Shown: positions 1-8,462 of the stretch, one piece after another
Numbering within the stretch: position 1 is the stretch's first letter
Layout of the letters: each line of letters begins with the position of its first letter
The notes under the pieces: model-generated
Database searches by the model: none
Seen by the model: the letters and a program-made list of their open reading frames with translations, nothing else
Told to the model about the DNA's origin: nothing
Program-made: the position numbers and the translations under genes
Assembly (NCBI GenBank): GCA_023412635.1
Contig: JAEYNI010000085.1
Location: 1-29,017, forward strand
Length of the DNA: 29,017 nucleotides
Reading direction: 5' to 3'
From: Bacillota bacterium
Lineage (GTDB): Bacteria > Bacillota > Clostridia > Acetivibrionales > DSM-1351

Positions 1-14
1 TTTGCTATTCATGA

Positions 15-20
15 TATAAT
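15..20 (+). promoter_or_regulatory. -10 box of the tRNA-Arg promoter
   Basis: A perfect TATAAT lies 28 bases before the first base of the tRNA. The matching -35 box would fall at or before the start of the window and cannot be seen. Confidence 0.6.
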
Positions 21-48
21 GTTTTAACGTTAGAGTCTTATTATTTAC

Positions 49-125
49 GCGCCCGTAGCTCAGCAGGATAGAGCGTCGGTTTCCTAAACCGCAGGTCGCA
101 CGTTCGAATCGTGTCGGGCGTACCA
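49..125 (+). tRNA. tRNA-Arg (anticodon CCT)
   Basis: The sequence folds into a full cloverleaf. The acceptor strands GCGCCCG and CGGGCGT pair with a terminal G-U. The anticodon loop TTCCTAA places CCT at positions 34-36, and the T arm has GCACG/CGTGT around loop TTCGAAT. The 3' CCA is encoded. It reads AGG codons. The gene is also the integration target of the island: its 3' part, from the anticodon arm on, is duplicated at two positions downstream. Integration left the gene intact, as is usual for tRNA-specific tyrosine integrases. Confidence 0.97.
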
Positions 126-127
126 GA
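75..127 (+). repeat. attachment site copy 1 (att within tRNA-Arg)
   Basis: These 53 bases, from the anticodon arm through the CCA end plus two bases, are identical to 19733-19785. The last 35 or so (92-126) recur at 28042-28076. This is the junction between the chromosome and element A. Confidence 0.93.
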
Positions 128-165
128 AGTACCAATCCTCATGGAGTTTGGTACTTCTTTTATTT
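125..165 (+). terminator. rho-independent terminator after tRNA-Arg
   Basis: Ten-base arms AGAAGTACCA and TGGTACTTCT pair around a 14-base loop and are followed by a T-rich run. Only the first few bases lie in the shared att sequence, so the hairpin comes with element A and differs from the terminators after the other two att copies. Confidence 0.85.
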
Positions 166-173
166 TATTCAAA

Positions 174-221
174 TACCGACATTTTACCGACAGGTCTTAA
201 AATAAATAAAATCTTACCGAC
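174..221 (+). repeat. putative integrase arm-type sites, left end of element A
   Basis: TACCGAC occurs at 174-180, 185-191 and 215-221, all in direct orientation. The same heptamer occurs three times near the right end (19578-19620). Placement at both ends, next to att copies, is what arm-binding sites of a tyrosine integrase look like. That role is inferred. Confidence 0.6.
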
Positions 222-316
222 AATGTTTGTTCCAATTTTGAACAATCATATATGATCTTCTTGTAGTGTTAAAGAAAAAATTTTGGTACTCACTAAGATA
301 ATTTGAAATCATAATC

Positions 317-885
317 CTAATGAATTGATAGCCTGTTCCTGTAACCGATTAATAGGTCGTCAGAACCTGGAGAGACGTAATCACTTATATCATAACCTGC
401 AGACCCGGCAAGTAGCTTTTGAAATCCTTCAGGCTTGCCGGCGGTAGTTTCTTGCTTCAGTATCTCCTTGACCTGCTCTTTCATGTACGACTTATAGTCC
501 TCCAGTGAGTATAGTGGTACGATCTGCATGACCTGAGCACAATAGTGCTTCATCTGCTCTTGAGGATTGGAAAAATTGGCAGCTGCCCCCGGAGGTTCTT
601 GGTTAATGTATGATAAAACCTTACTGTGTTCTCCGGCTGAACTTTCCTGAAACTTGTTTCGTCCATGACATCATAACTTTTGACCGAAGGCTTCCTCACG
701 CTCATTCCAAATATATTGGATCCATAAGTATATTTAACAGGTTCATATTCATTCAGAGTATAGCTCCCCAGCGTCGTAAGAATTGTCGGCTTTATAATGG
801 ATCCGGCCCTTCGATTCTCGGCCAGGCTGAAATTATATATTATACCTGTTCAGACCGGTTGGCCTTTGTCACCAAAATAGCAGTA
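317..885 (-). pseudogene. decayed unrecognised gene at the left end of element A
   Basis: Reading leftwards, a coding-like frame from about 885 to 570 contains GDKGQPV, then an in-frame TGA, then a continuous stretch including NEYEPVKYTYGSNIFGMS. Coding character then continues in another frame through QEPPGAAANFSNPQEQ into the open stretch ending at 317, with YKSYMKEQVKEILKQ. One nonsense change plus one frameshift therefore interrupt what was a single protein of at least 180 residues. I do not recognise the family. The 78-residue open frame at 317-553 is best read as its surviving C-terminus, not as a separate gene. Confidence 0.55.
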
Positions 886-974
886 AGTATTTATTTACAC
901 CTATTAACTTTAAGAAACATTTAAACTCCTATTCTGTAGCGAGTATCGCAAGCTTCGGATTATCACTACACTGT

Positions 975-1006
975 TAAAAATAAGGAAGCAGGTTTGATCT
1001 GCTTCC
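975..1006 (-). terminator. terminator of the leftward small-gene operon
   Basis: GGAAGCAG and CTGCTTCC form an 8-bp stem with a 7-base loop. On the minus strand it is followed by TTATTTTTA. It lies 10 bases after the stop of the HTH gene at 1017. Confidence 0.8.
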
Positions 1007-1016
1007 AAAATTGTTT

Positions 1017-1400
1017 TTATGCTATTCGTATAATTTCATTCTTATAAAATAACAAGCTTGCGCTCATATCAAACTTTTTACATATAACAACAATCTCATC
1101 TAAAAAAAAATCTGAACCTTTATTATGATTTTCTTTATGCCTGTATGTACTCAATGATATCGACAGATATCTTGCCATTTCCGATTGAGTAACCCGGTTA
1201 ATTATTCGTACAAGCTTTAATATATAATAGCCTTTGCATTTTATGGCTTTAAGTTTTGCTATAGTGTCTTTACCCAGTTCATCAGCTTTGCTTAATGTAA
1301 GCACTAATTCAGTCTCTTCGCCTTGACATACGGGAATATATAGTTTTACTTGGGCCCCTAAGAAATCAAGTCTTTTAGTATCACATATTCTAACTTTCAT
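1017..1400 (-). CDS. helix-turn-helix (XRE-like) protein, 127 aa
   Basis: The C-terminal half has RVTQSEMARYLSISLSTYRH, the shape of an XRE-type helix-turn-helix, followed by LDEIVVICKKFDMS, which resembles the fourth and fifth helices of such domains. The N-terminal 60 residues are an unrecognised beta-rich segment. AGGAGG sits 8-9 bases before the ATG. The product at 2471-2701 has a similar ending (DEMVRICKYFNRS), so the two may be paralogues from the phage-derived backbone. The gene is last in the leftward run and is followed by a strong terminator. A regulatory role is inferred. Confidence 0.7.
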   Translation of the reverse strand: MKVRICDTKRLDFLGAQVKLYIPVCQGEETELVLTLSKADELGKDTIAKLKAIKCKGYYILKLVRIINRVTQSEMARYLSISLSTYRHKENHNKGSDFFLDEIVVICKKFDMSASLLFYKNEIIRIA

Positions 1401-1498
1401 GGCATAAGCCTCCTATTTAATTTAGATGTGTTAAGTCTCCAGTATTAACTGGCTCATGCTTTTGTGTGCTAATATTTTCATCATTTGTAATTAATAAT

Positions 1499-1780
1499 TT
1501 ACATGTTAATCTTTAATAATCGTGCAGCTATTTCAAGACCATCATTAAAGCCTTGCTTGTACATTTCCTCATTTTCTATAAAGCCGGTTTGAATTATTGC
1601 ATTTTCAAAATCAATGAATATTTTAAAGAATTGGTCTTGCCTATCATCAGGAATTAATTCCTTAATCCTGTTTTGCGCTTCAAAGGCATCATTACGTAAT
1701 TTCTGATAATCTTTATCATTAATATCTGAATTAATGGCCTCATATGCCCTCGCTTCAATAATTGATTTATTTATTAACAT
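1499..1780 (-). CDS. small hypothetical phage-type protein, 93 aa
   Basis: The start is set by GGAGG upstream of the ATG at 1780; six more residues are open upstream but lack a ribosome site. The protein is highly charged and probably helical, ending in EEMYKQGFNDGLEIAARLL, a pattern common in small uncharacterised proteins of firmicute phages and mobile elements. The preceding gene ends just 14 bases before this start, so the two are probably co-transcribed and coupled. No catalytic motif is visible and no function is claimed. Confidence 0.7.
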   Translation of the reverse strand: MLINKSIIEARAYEAINSDINDKDYQKLRNDAFEAQNRIKELIPDDRQDQFFKIFIDFENAIIQTGFIENEEMYKQGFNDGLEIAARLLKINM

Positions 1781-1794
1781 ATCATTTCCTCCAT

Positions 1795-2010
1795 TCAATT
1801 CAAAACTATTATGGTTGAGTATTCATCCATGTAGTACACCAGGAACAGAACCGTCACTGCTCTTACTCTTATTGCATTCCCCCGGCGTTCATCATAAATA
1901 ACAACGTCTTTGCCGGAGTACCTCTGCAGCAGCTTTTCATCTTTTAGCGGATGATAATTTACATCCAGATACTCTTTTTTAATGTTTATAAAACTAATTG
2001 ATTTTGACAT
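1795..2010 (-). CDS. small hypothetical protein, 71 aa
   Basis: The ATG at 2010 is preceded by AAGGAGG at good spacing, so I choose MSKSISFINIKKEYLD as the N-terminus. The frame is open for 39 more residues up to a GTG at 2127 (LQELSQNPSLKDKLNIIISF). That extension looks coding, so a longer form or a short upstream gene fused in frame is possible. The body is beta-rich and hydrophobic near its end (VLFLVYY). The family is not recognised. It sits between the RHH gene and the 93-aa gene in one leftward operon. Confidence 0.55.
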   Translation of the reverse strand: MSKSISFINIKKEYLDVNYHPLKDEKLLQRYSGKDVVIYDERRGNAIRVRAVTVLFLVYYMDEYSTIIVLN

Positions 2011-2138
2011 AGATAGTCCTCCTTCTTTTTTAACCCTTGAAGGAAGCTCAAGAAATGATATAATGATGTTGAGCTTATCCTTAAGGGATGGGTTTTGCGA
2101 TAGCTCCTGTAACCGTCCAAAGTCCACAGGGGCTATTA

Positions 2139-2321
2139 TTATTTTTCATTACTTTTGCTTTTTAAATCAGAATAAATTATATTTATTCCTTTCCTTATGA
2201 CCTCAGCTTTCGTTAGGCCAGTTTTTTCACAACAGTACTCTAATATTTTTTTATCCTCTGACGTCATTCTAATTCTGTATTGTTCATTTCTCGGTGTTTC
2301 ACTTTTCGGTCTTGGCGTCAT
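2139..2321 (-). CDS. ribbon-helix-helix (CopG/Arc-like) regulator, 60 aa
   Basis: The start is MTPRPKSE at 2321, six bases after GGGAGGTGA. The upstream ATG at 2339 lies in the ribosome site region and is not favoured. A beta strand, EQYRIRMTSEDKK, is followed by two helices containing LTKAEVIRKGINIIYSDL, which is the RHH fold. RHH proteins bind DNA as dimers at short palindromes. Immediately upstream is a consensus promoter overlapped by a 16-bp inverted repeat, so autorepression is likely. It may be the master switch of the left operon or an antitoxin-like regulator; no toxin partner is evident. Confidence 0.75.
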   Translation of the reverse strand: MTPRPKSETPRNEQYRIRMTSEDKKILEYCCEKTGLTKAEVIRKGINIIYSDLKSKSNEK

Positions 2322-2338
2322 CTTGTCACCTCCCAACA

Positions 2339-2391
2339 ACTTATTGGATATCCATTAATTATATTATATATTTGGATATCCAATAAGTCAA
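2339..2391 (-). promoter_or_regulatory. promoter and RHH operator with 16-bp inverted repeat
   Basis: On the minus strand, TTGACT (2386-2391), a 17-base spacer and TATAAT (2363-2368) make a near-consensus promoter. ACTTATTGGATATCCA (2339-2354) and its exact reverse complement (2373-2388) flank the -10 box, separated by 18 bases. Each arm contains the palindrome TGGATATCCA. One arm overlaps the -35 box and spacer, the other the early transcript, which fits repression by the RHH protein encoded next. Confidence 0.85.
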
Positions 2392-2470
2392 TACCATTTT
2401 AGGCTAAATTTCCAGTTTAGAATCGGTAAAATAATAGCCTACACCTGATACTGGAATAGGCTATAGATAT

Positions 2471-2701
2471 TCAGTTTGGTTCTATTTCTGTTGCCCAAAA
2501 AAGTCCATATATGGAACGATTAAAATATTTGCAAATTCTAACCATTTCATCATCAAACCAGCGGATTTTTCCTCTCTTTTTATCAGAATACGTACTATAG
2601 GCCATACCTGCTATTTTAGCCATTTCAGCATCAGTCAGATCATTTTCAGCGGCTAATACTTTTAATGTCTTGTAATAATATGGTCTTTCTTTGTTTTTCA
2701 T
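2471..2701 (-). CDS. helix-turn-helix (XRE-like) protein, 76 aa
   Basis: AAAGGAGATG precedes the ATG at 2701. The protein has LTDAEMAKIAGMAYSTYSDK as a helix-turn-helix, then FDDEMVRICKYFNRS. It resembles the C-terminal half of the 127-aa HTH protein at 1017-1400. It is monocistronic or the first gene of the leftward set, lying just upstream of the RHH promoter and downstream of the palindrome array. Its targets are unknown. Confidence 0.7.
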   Translation of the reverse strand: MKNKERPYYYKTLKVLAAENDLTDAEMAKIAGMAYSTYSDKKRGKIRWFDDEMVRICKYFNRSIYGLFWATEIEPN

Positions 2702-2825
2702 AGTATCATCTCCTTTCAATTCTATATTTTCATTTGTACACTAAAGTATACTGGCGAGAATATTAATTTTTATTTCAGATGATTAGCCCTTGATAATTCA
2801 GAACACACTTTTTTTACATAGTAGA

Positions 2826-3748
2826 GTTACCGAAAATTTCGGCAACAGCGAAGGTAAAGCAAATTTACTTTAAAAAAATTGGAGTTCGGAAAATTTTTCC
2901 GACCCTATAATGAGCAGATAGAATGGCAAAAAACCGTTCCATAAGCCCAACGATTGAACCAATTTGACAAATGCATTTGTCAAACGGTAGTGATAGTTGA
3001 ATTTCTTCTGAATCTGTTAAATTACCGAACCGTTCGGTGATATTATTGGGTTGTCAAAAATTTTGACAACGCCGCCGTTGAGCACCTGAAGGATCAACAA
3101 TAAATAAATAATCACAATAATATTATTATGGAAAATTTCCACAATATCGATGTCTTCCGAATTTCGGACAACATATCTATTAATGTAAAAATCTCCTAGA
3201 TAATGTTAATCATTCTTGTCCGGATCTTTTTTTGTAATACCTTTCTCAAAAGTTTCGCTCAAAATTGAGCATAAGTTTGTTTTATGACAGCTGGGAAGTA
3301 GTAGAAATAGTGGGTAAAAAACAGGATCACTTATTATAAACGATAGCACTAATGCAAGAATGGGGCCGGTGCTAAAAAGTACTTATCCCATGGTTCAAGT
3401 GGATATAGTTGTCAAAATTTTTGACAACGCCTACTATTGATAATAATCATCATAATTATATTGTGGAAAATTTCCATAATATCAGAGTTGTCGAAAATTT
3501 CGACAACTGTGAAGATAAAGAAATTAGAGTTCGGAAAATTTTTCCAAACCTATAATGAGCAGATCGAATTGCTAAAAAACTGTTCCACATGCCGAATACT
3601 TGAACCGGTTTGCCAAATGCATTTGGCAAATGGTAACGCCTGAAATTGGATTCCTTAATATACTCAAAAAACATCGTGAATCTAAGAATCACTGACTGTC
3701 GGGAGCGTTCTCCCATTAACATTCTCTATCATTCCGAAATTTTCTGAA
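2826..3748. repeat. array of about ten palindromes with A4T3-type centres
   Basis: This stretch has no convincing gene. It holds perfect or near-perfect inverted repeats at 2826-2846, 2886-2902, 2963-2984, 3024-3038, 3050-3070, 3124-3146, 3156-3168, 3408-3428, 3458-3482, 3487-3507, 3529-3549, 3609-3630 and 3732-3748. Most have arms such as GTTGTCG/CGACAAC around a constant AAAATTT-like centre. Two blocks are copies of each other (2826-2984 and 3487-3630), including the linker CTATAATGAGCAGAT. Between copies the arms change on both sides together: TTTGACAAATG becomes TTTGCCAAATG with the matching change in the other arm. Pairing therefore seems to be conserved. Confidence 0.85.
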
Positions 3749-3962
3749 ACATGATTGAAAATTGATATCCAAAAATTTTGAGAATATAGAATACCTCATG
3801 GATTTTTATAATTTATGTCCTAACAATTTGTTACAACTTGCAATCGTTCACTCCACAGAATTTCTCTGCAATATCCTGGTACAAAAGTGCTATATCAAAG
3901 CAAGATATATTATAACGCCTATAGTAGTTAGATACTGGTTTAATAGTAAATAGTCATAACAT

Positions 3963-5090
3963 CTACCAGGGTAAATCATCACAGACAACAATATCTGGAT
4001 GTTTAAGGAGTTCTAGCTCAAATTCCTGCCACCAGGGATGTTCTTCTTCCCATCCAAGAATATTTTTAAGTTTATCCTTTATAAACTCATTGTTAGAATC
4101 GAGCCCCTTCTTAATATAATTTTTTATTGAATAATTGATATTATCACGATTGATGATACAAAGACTATTCCAAAAATATTTATCTACATATAACAGCTCT
4201 GACTCCGAATCAGAAGTAAGTTTCTTTACTAGTGTTCTGGTCCATATATCCTGATCTTCAAAGTTAAACAAATGCTCCTTTGTAACCCATGTGCCTAAGC
4301 TTCCAAAATTGCATTTTTTCTTTTCTGAATCATATCTACCTGAAATAACACTTTGTAAAATAATATTTTCTATCCTGATCTTAACAAGTTTTTTAATCTT
4401 ACACCAGTACTTACCTGGGCATATTTTTAAGAAGATTCTTATTTCTTCTTCCGAATCTACAAGTTGAAGCTCTTCACTAATAATCTTATAAACTCTATCA
4501 ATTTCTAACTCATCTAAACTATTGAAAACTGCAGATAGGAAATATGATAAATTATAAATATCTCCTCTTTTTCTATTCAGAATAACTGAAATGGCAATGT
4601 TTGCTCTTTGACGTCTCGGTATCTCTGCAACAAGTAACTCTGCATATGTATTGGTCTTAACATAATGTTCGTCAAAAACAAGTTTCAAGTAACTTTCAAC
4701 ATCAAAACTCAGTTTAGATATATTTATTATATTTAGAATATAATTTATGAAAAGGACTATTGCATCAGCATCTCGTTTGGTATCATTGATTTTACCATGA
4801 CTACGCGGATTACGTATAGATGAATAAATACCTCTTAGTATTTCTTGTATGCCTTTTTGAGCATCTTTTTCAGAATCAGTTTGTAAATTATTTATTTTGA
4901 TTCTGGGATTATCAGAACCAAAAGCTTGGCCGATAAGACTGGCTCCATCACCCTCAAGACCGGTTTTATTTCTTATCGTTTCACTTAACAAGTGAATAGA
5001 GTCAATAATTGCACTTGAATAGCTTTCATTGCAATAATTTTTTTCTACAACTTCCCAAAGTTCAATATCAATTTCGTCCCTTAAGTTCAT
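3963..5090 (-). CDS. HEPN protein, TIGR02391 (Ymh)-like, 375 aa
   Basis: The N-terminal 120 residues match the TIGR02391 pattern: SYSSAIIDSIHLLSETIRNK, then an insertion with GSDNPRI, then RNPRSHGK at residues 93-100. R93-x4-H98 is the HEPN ribonuclease-type motif. The following 250 residues are helical and unrecognised, perhaps sensing or scaffold. HEPN proteins of this family occur widely in defence and abortive-infection loci. RNA cleavage here is inferred. The ATG at 5090 is chosen because TTGGAG precedes it; an ATG 14 codons upstream lacks a ribosome site. It is the leftmost gene of the cargo bounded by palindromes. Confidence 0.8.
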   Translation of the reverse strand: MNLRDEIDIELWEVVEKNYCNESYSSAIIDSIHLLSETIRNKTGLEGDGASLIGQAFGSDNPRIKINNLQTDSEKDAQKGIQEILRGIYSSIRNPRSHGKINDTKRDADAIVLFINYILNIINISKLSFDVESYLKLVFDEHYVKTNTYAELLVAEIPRRQRANIAISVILNRKRGDIYNLSYFLSAVFNSLDELEIDRVYKIISEELQLVDSEEEIRIFLKICPGKYWCKIKKLVKIRIENIILQSVISGRYDSEKKKCNFGSLGTWVTKEHLFNFEDQDIWTRTLVKKLTSDSESELLYVDKYFWNSLCIINRDNINYSIKNYIKKGLDSNNEFIKDKLKNILGWEEEHPWWQEFELELLKHPDIVVCDDLPW

Positions 5091-5122
5091 ATTACATACT
5101 CCAATATTTGTAGAATATTTAA

Positions 5123-5152
5123 ATTGTAACATGTTCTACATTTATATTCCAA
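5123..5152 (-). promoter_or_regulatory. probable promoter of the HEPN gene
   Basis: On the minus strand TTGGAA (5147-5152), an 18-base spacer and TACAAT (5123-5128). GTAGAA (5110-5115) and TTCTAC (5134-5139) form an inverted repeat over the -10 region. A similar GTAGAAT/ATTCTAC pair precedes the HD gene in element B. Confidence 0.5.
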
Positions 5153-5277
5153 CTATTATAGATAAAAAATGACAATATTATTGTTCAGGTTTGATTATAA
5201 ATTATAGAACCTTTACAGTATGAATGAGAAGACTCTCCTCCCAGAAGGTATAGTCAGCAGAGGCCGAAAATTTTAAA

Positions 5278-5542
5278 CTATTGCATAGAGGTTTTTGATG
5301 AATCAAAAAGGGTAGTATTCCACGGTTTGAGGTATCCTGATCTGGAAGTATAAATGAGGGCCTGGTTTACCAGAGTATTAAACATCACTGCTAAGAGCTG
5401 GCGAGGGAGCTGACCTTCATGAAACGCCATGGAGCGTTTCAAAGGCTTCAAAGCTCGGTAAAATACTGGGGGCATGACTGACATACAAAGAGCTGCGGAT
5501 TCTTTATGGCTTACAGTCCCCAGAAAAATAAGAGTTGACCAC
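5278..5542 (-). other. unrecognised higher-GC remnant between cargo genes
   Basis: The stretch between the RES gene and the HEPN gene is visibly less AT-rich than its neighbours. A 93-residue frame runs through it (with RQLLAVMFNTLVNQALIYTS) but it opens at a TTG inside the end of the RES gene and has no ribosome site. I cannot assign a family. A transposase or other foreign-DNA remnant is possible. I do not call it a functional gene. Confidence 0.3.
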
Positions 5543-6643
5543 TCAAAATTTATTATCAACTCTTATGTACTTATACCCTAACTCTTTAATCTGGTATGTA
5601 TTTACTTCCACACACTCAAATATATTTGGATTAAAAATAGCTAAATTATATCCATCTGGATTCATTGTACTATTATATTCTAATCCAGCATATTCAGCTT
5701 CTCCATTATGTTCTATACTTTTAATAAAATCACTAATATACTGCGTAGGAACATAATCTAAATCGCTATCACTTTTCCTAAGTACCTTTCCCATTTCATT
5801 ATTTAATTTAATAAGATGTTCTTTATTAATTGCATACTCTTTATATCCGAGTCCTAAAATAAAAGGACTTATTTTATCTATGTATTTTAAATCAACTATA
5901 ATAATATCCTCTTTTAATTGGAATTTACCAATAGATATGTAATCGAAAGCACCCGCACGGACTTCGCGAATTGTCGTTTCCTCATCACTAGCAAGGTATA
6001 AGCAGCTTATTCCCGGTGCATTAGCTCTCCCTGCAGAAGCCTTATCACTTGGCGGGGCACCCATTTCTTCAAAACAAATTCCTTGTGGAGGTGATATTCT
6101 TCCACGATAAAATAAGGTACCTTTTTTATATGATTTTCTTATAAAAGAGCAGAATCTTTTTAAAATGGAAAGATTTATAAGGTTAGTGTGAAATCTATTT
6201 TGCGTTTTTACTGATTTTACGAAATCATCCCAATGGTTTGTTCTCAGGAGCGATTTATCTCGTAAATACTCCTCATCATAAAATTCAGCTATCCCTATCA
6301 TACTGTCAAAAAGATCAGGTGATTGTTGATACTTTTCGTTGCAAGTAGATGTTATTATTTCATAAACTATTTTAGGATCAATATTATTAAAAATATTCCA
6401 CTTATAACATAATTCATATTTTAACTGATTAAATTCAGATTTTGGGTAATCAGCTGGTAGCAAACTTGCCGGCTTATAAATATCTAAAAATTCATCAAAC
6501 TGTTCTGATAATTGAGAGTTTATCTCTGTATTATAAATATAAACATTTGATGCACCACAAACCTGACAATTACCTTTTTGCCCCAGTCTCTCAATGGTAC
6601 CAATAAGTTCAGGATCGCAAAAGCATTTAACACAGAATATCAT
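5543..6643 (-). CDS. RES-domain protein with zinc-binding N-terminus, 366 aa
   Basis: Residues 1-30 hold two Cys pairs (C4/C7 and C26/C29), a zinc knuckle like that of the HEPN/RES N-terminal domain family. Helices up to about 165 follow. The RES domain spans about 175-345: FYRGR at 178-182, then GRANAPG and LYLASDEETTIREVR at 215-229, the expected Arg and Glu positions. RES enzymes of toxin-antitoxin systems (for example MbcT) degrade NAD+ by phosphorolysis or hydrolysis, so this is the likely toxic effector of the operon. The start overlaps the stop of the sce7725-like gene as TAATG, implying coupled translation. No small antitoxin is adjacent. Confidence 0.82.
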   Translation of the reverse strand: MIFCVKCFCDPELIGTIERLGQKGNCQVCGASNVYIYNTEINSQLSEQFDEFLDIYKPASLLPADYPKSEFNQLKYELCYKWNIFNNIDPKIVYEIITSTCNEKYQQSPDLFDSMIGIAEFYDEEYLRDKSLLRTNHWDDFVKSVKTQNRFHTNLINLSILKRFCSFIRKSYKKGTLFYRGRISPPQGICFEEMGAPPSDKASAGRANAPGISCLYLASDEETTIREVRAGAFDYISIGKFQLKEDIIIVDLKYIDKISPFILGLGYKEYAINKEHLIKLNNEMGKVLRKSDSDLDYVPTQYISDFIKSIEHNGEAEYAGLEYNSTMNPDGYNLAIFNPNIFECVEVNTYQIKELGYKYIRVDNKF

Positions 6644-7581
6644 TATTTATTCTCCCAATCCAAATATCTACCCACAAGCTCAATGTGATGCATCACAGAA
6701 AGTTTTTTTACTGTACCTAATCCAGGGTATATTTCATTCTCGTACATTTGGGTAAATGCTTTAATGCCGTAAGTACTAAGATTTTGAGTATTATTCCAAG
6801 TAATTAATTTTGATACTGCCTCGGCAAATTTTCCTGCAGGATCGTTTATATCATCATTGGTATCTGAAACAAAATGCTTTATTCTTAATTTTTTATCCTT
6901 ATCGAAATACACTATATGTATGGCTACAGCATAAGGAGCAAAGCCTGTATCATTGTATTCTTTACCTATTATTGAATAATCAGAAAATCCTACATAGCCA
7001 TCCTCGTAGCTATAAATATGATCTGTTGAAAATGGTTCATCATCTGTTTCAGCATAATCAGTATTTCGTAACAGCTTATTATACTTATCTGCCATCATTA
7101 CCCTATTATGCCTTATGTTCCTCCGAAAAGCGCTTTCATCAGGTATTAAATTATATCTAGGCTTCTCTGCAGAAAACAAATTTTCAAAAATTGAAACGAA
7201 ATCCTCATTATTGCAAATAGTAATAATCTCCGAAATTTCTTTTTTTCTTTCATGAAGTCTTTCTAAATATTTGTCAGAATTAGGGCCTATAAAGTGTGCA
7301 TCTAAAATATTATTAAATTTTACTAACTTAAAAAATTCCTCTTTTAAACGTGAGTTTGTTTCATCATCTAAATCTGATTTAAAATTACCCACCTGTGGAT
7401 TGCGTACTAACGCTAATTCTTTGCCTTTTTCACTAAATACTTGAATAGTTTTATTCAGAGTAGCTGATAGTTTGACAGGTTCGATTATCGGAATAATTTT
7501 ATCACTTAATAAAGAATTTTCAACTAATTCTCTTAATGCTATCAACTCAAACTGCCGACCCCTTAGAAACGGAAAATACAT
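6643..7581 (-). CDS. sce7725 family (beta-type) protein, 312 aa
   Basis: The N-terminus MYFPFLRGRQFELIALREL, followed by KIIPIIEPVK, is the signature of the sce7725 family, related to the Beta_protein family and found next to sce7726 proteins in many bacteria. The biochemical activity is unknown to me; a TIM-barrel-like fold is plausible but not shown. It starts 3 bases after the sce7726 stop and ends in a TAATG overlap with the RES gene, so all three are one translational unit. This fixed neighbourhood argues for a shared complex or pathway, and the cargo setting suggests defence. Confidence 0.82.
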   Translation of the reverse strand: MYFPFLRGRQFELIALRELVENSLLSDKIIPIIEPVKLSATLNKTIQVFSEKGKELALVRNPQVGNFKSDLDDETNSRLKEEFFKLVKFNNILDAHFIGPNSDKYLERLHERKKEISEIITICNNEDFVSIFENLFSAEKPRYNLIPDESAFRRNIRHNRVMMADKYNKLLRNTDYAETDDEPFSTDHIYSYEDGYVGFSDYSIIGKEYNDTGFAPYAVAIHIVYFDKDKKLRIKHFVSDTNDDINDPAGKFAEAVSKLITWNNTQNLSTYGIKAFTQMYENEIYPGLGTVKKLSVMHHIELVGRYLDWENK

Positions 7582-7584
7582 TTT

Positions 7585-8436
7585 CTACCCTCCAATTTTA
7601 CTTTTTAAAAAGTTATTTAAATTTTCATAATCACCATTTTGAAAATCGCAAAAGTAAAATAAATGTTTTAATTCGTAGGGCACACTTTTAAACAATTCAA
7701 TATTTATACGTGTGCGTTTTTTTAGTTCTTTTAAAAACATTTTATATACTAATTGCGTGTCTATTTTACAGAACATATCCATACAAGCTTTATAATAGTT
7801 GAATTGAGATACGTTTGGTAAATATCCGTAATGAGATTTTAGTATCTCTTCATACTCATTTTTACGTAATATTTTAAAAATAACCTTTAAATCTAAATAT
7901 TCATTATTTTCAATAGGCTTCTTTTTTTTGCTTATGGAATTACGTTCGGTAAGAACATAGATCCCAACTGGTGTAGAGGATAGTCTATTTTCAACAGCTT
8001 GGTAGTTAGATTCTGACGTAACAACAGTAACATAGTTAAAAGCCTTAAAATAGTCATTTATTTGTGAGTCTAGCCTGTCAAAGTTATCAAGTTCCGTTTT
8101 AATTTCATAAACAACAGCCTTGCCATTTATAAGAATGAAATCAGCTTTAGATTTATAAACAGGAACCTCCGTAAGAGCTGTTGTGGTATTGAGGCTGTGT
8201 ACACCTAATAATAATTTATTCAATAATGTATTTTTATAGTAATATTCATTACGGTATCCATTTTTTAGAATCTTATAAATTTCGGTTATTAACTGCTGAT
8301 TATCCTTGCCGTCAGCATCACTAATATAACGCTTAACGGCCGAAATATAGGTTTCTTCTGTATTGTCTTCAATTAATTTTTTGAAGATGTTACGAGAAAA
8401 AACACGATTCAAGAGCATATAATTACTTGAACTCAT
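7585..8436 (-). CDS. sce7726 family PD-(D/E)xK-like protein, 283 aa
   Basis: Residues 88-130 contain the nuclease-like core: E90, then KSKADF with D99, then YEIKTELDN with E111 and K113, then RLDSQINDY. This is the ordering of a PD-(D/E)xK phosphodiesterase fold, typical of sce7726 family proteins. The C-terminal half is helical. It is the first gene of the operon, with GGAGGTG before its ATG and a near-consensus promoter at 8472-8500. DNA or RNA cleavage, perhaps as recognition or effector arm of a three-protein system, is inference. Confidence 0.83.
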   Translation of the reverse strand: MSSSNYMLLNRVFSRNIFKKLIEDNTEETYISAVKRYISDADGKDNQQLITEIYKILKNGYRNEYYYKNTLLNKLLLGVHSLNTTTALTEVPVYKSKADFILINGKAVVYEIKTELDNFDRLDSQINDYFKAFNYVTVVTSESNYQAVENRLSSTPVGIYVLTERNSISKKKKPIENNEYLDLKVIFKILRKNEYEEILKSHYGYLPNVSQFNYYKACMDMFCKIDTQLVYKMFLKELKKRTRINIELFKSVPYELKHLFYFCDFQNGDYENLNNFLKSKIGG

Positions 8437-8462
8437 GTACTTACACCTCCAAAAAAGTATTC

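Noticed and set aside
610..924. Rightward open frame of 104 aa
   Set aside because: No ribosome site, and the opposite strand shows broken but coherent coding sequence over the same bases.
3487..3507. Spo0A boxes (TGTCGAA in both orientations)
   Set aside because: Only one palindrome carries the full box; the others vary at the key positions while keeping symmetry, so Spo0A binding does not explain the array.
3437..3643. Rightward open frame of 68 aa in the palindrome array
   Set aside because: It begins with a run of isoleucines from AT-rich DNA, has no ribosome site, and its residues mirror the palindromes; the duplicated copy upstream is stopped in the same frame.
2826..3748. CRISPR array
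   Set aside because: The repeats are self-palindromes of different sequence with irregular spacing, and no cas gene is present.
5278..5559. A 93-aa gene between the RES and HEPN genes
   Set aside because: It opens at TTG inside the RES gene, lacks a ribosome site and matches no family I know; listed only as a remnant.
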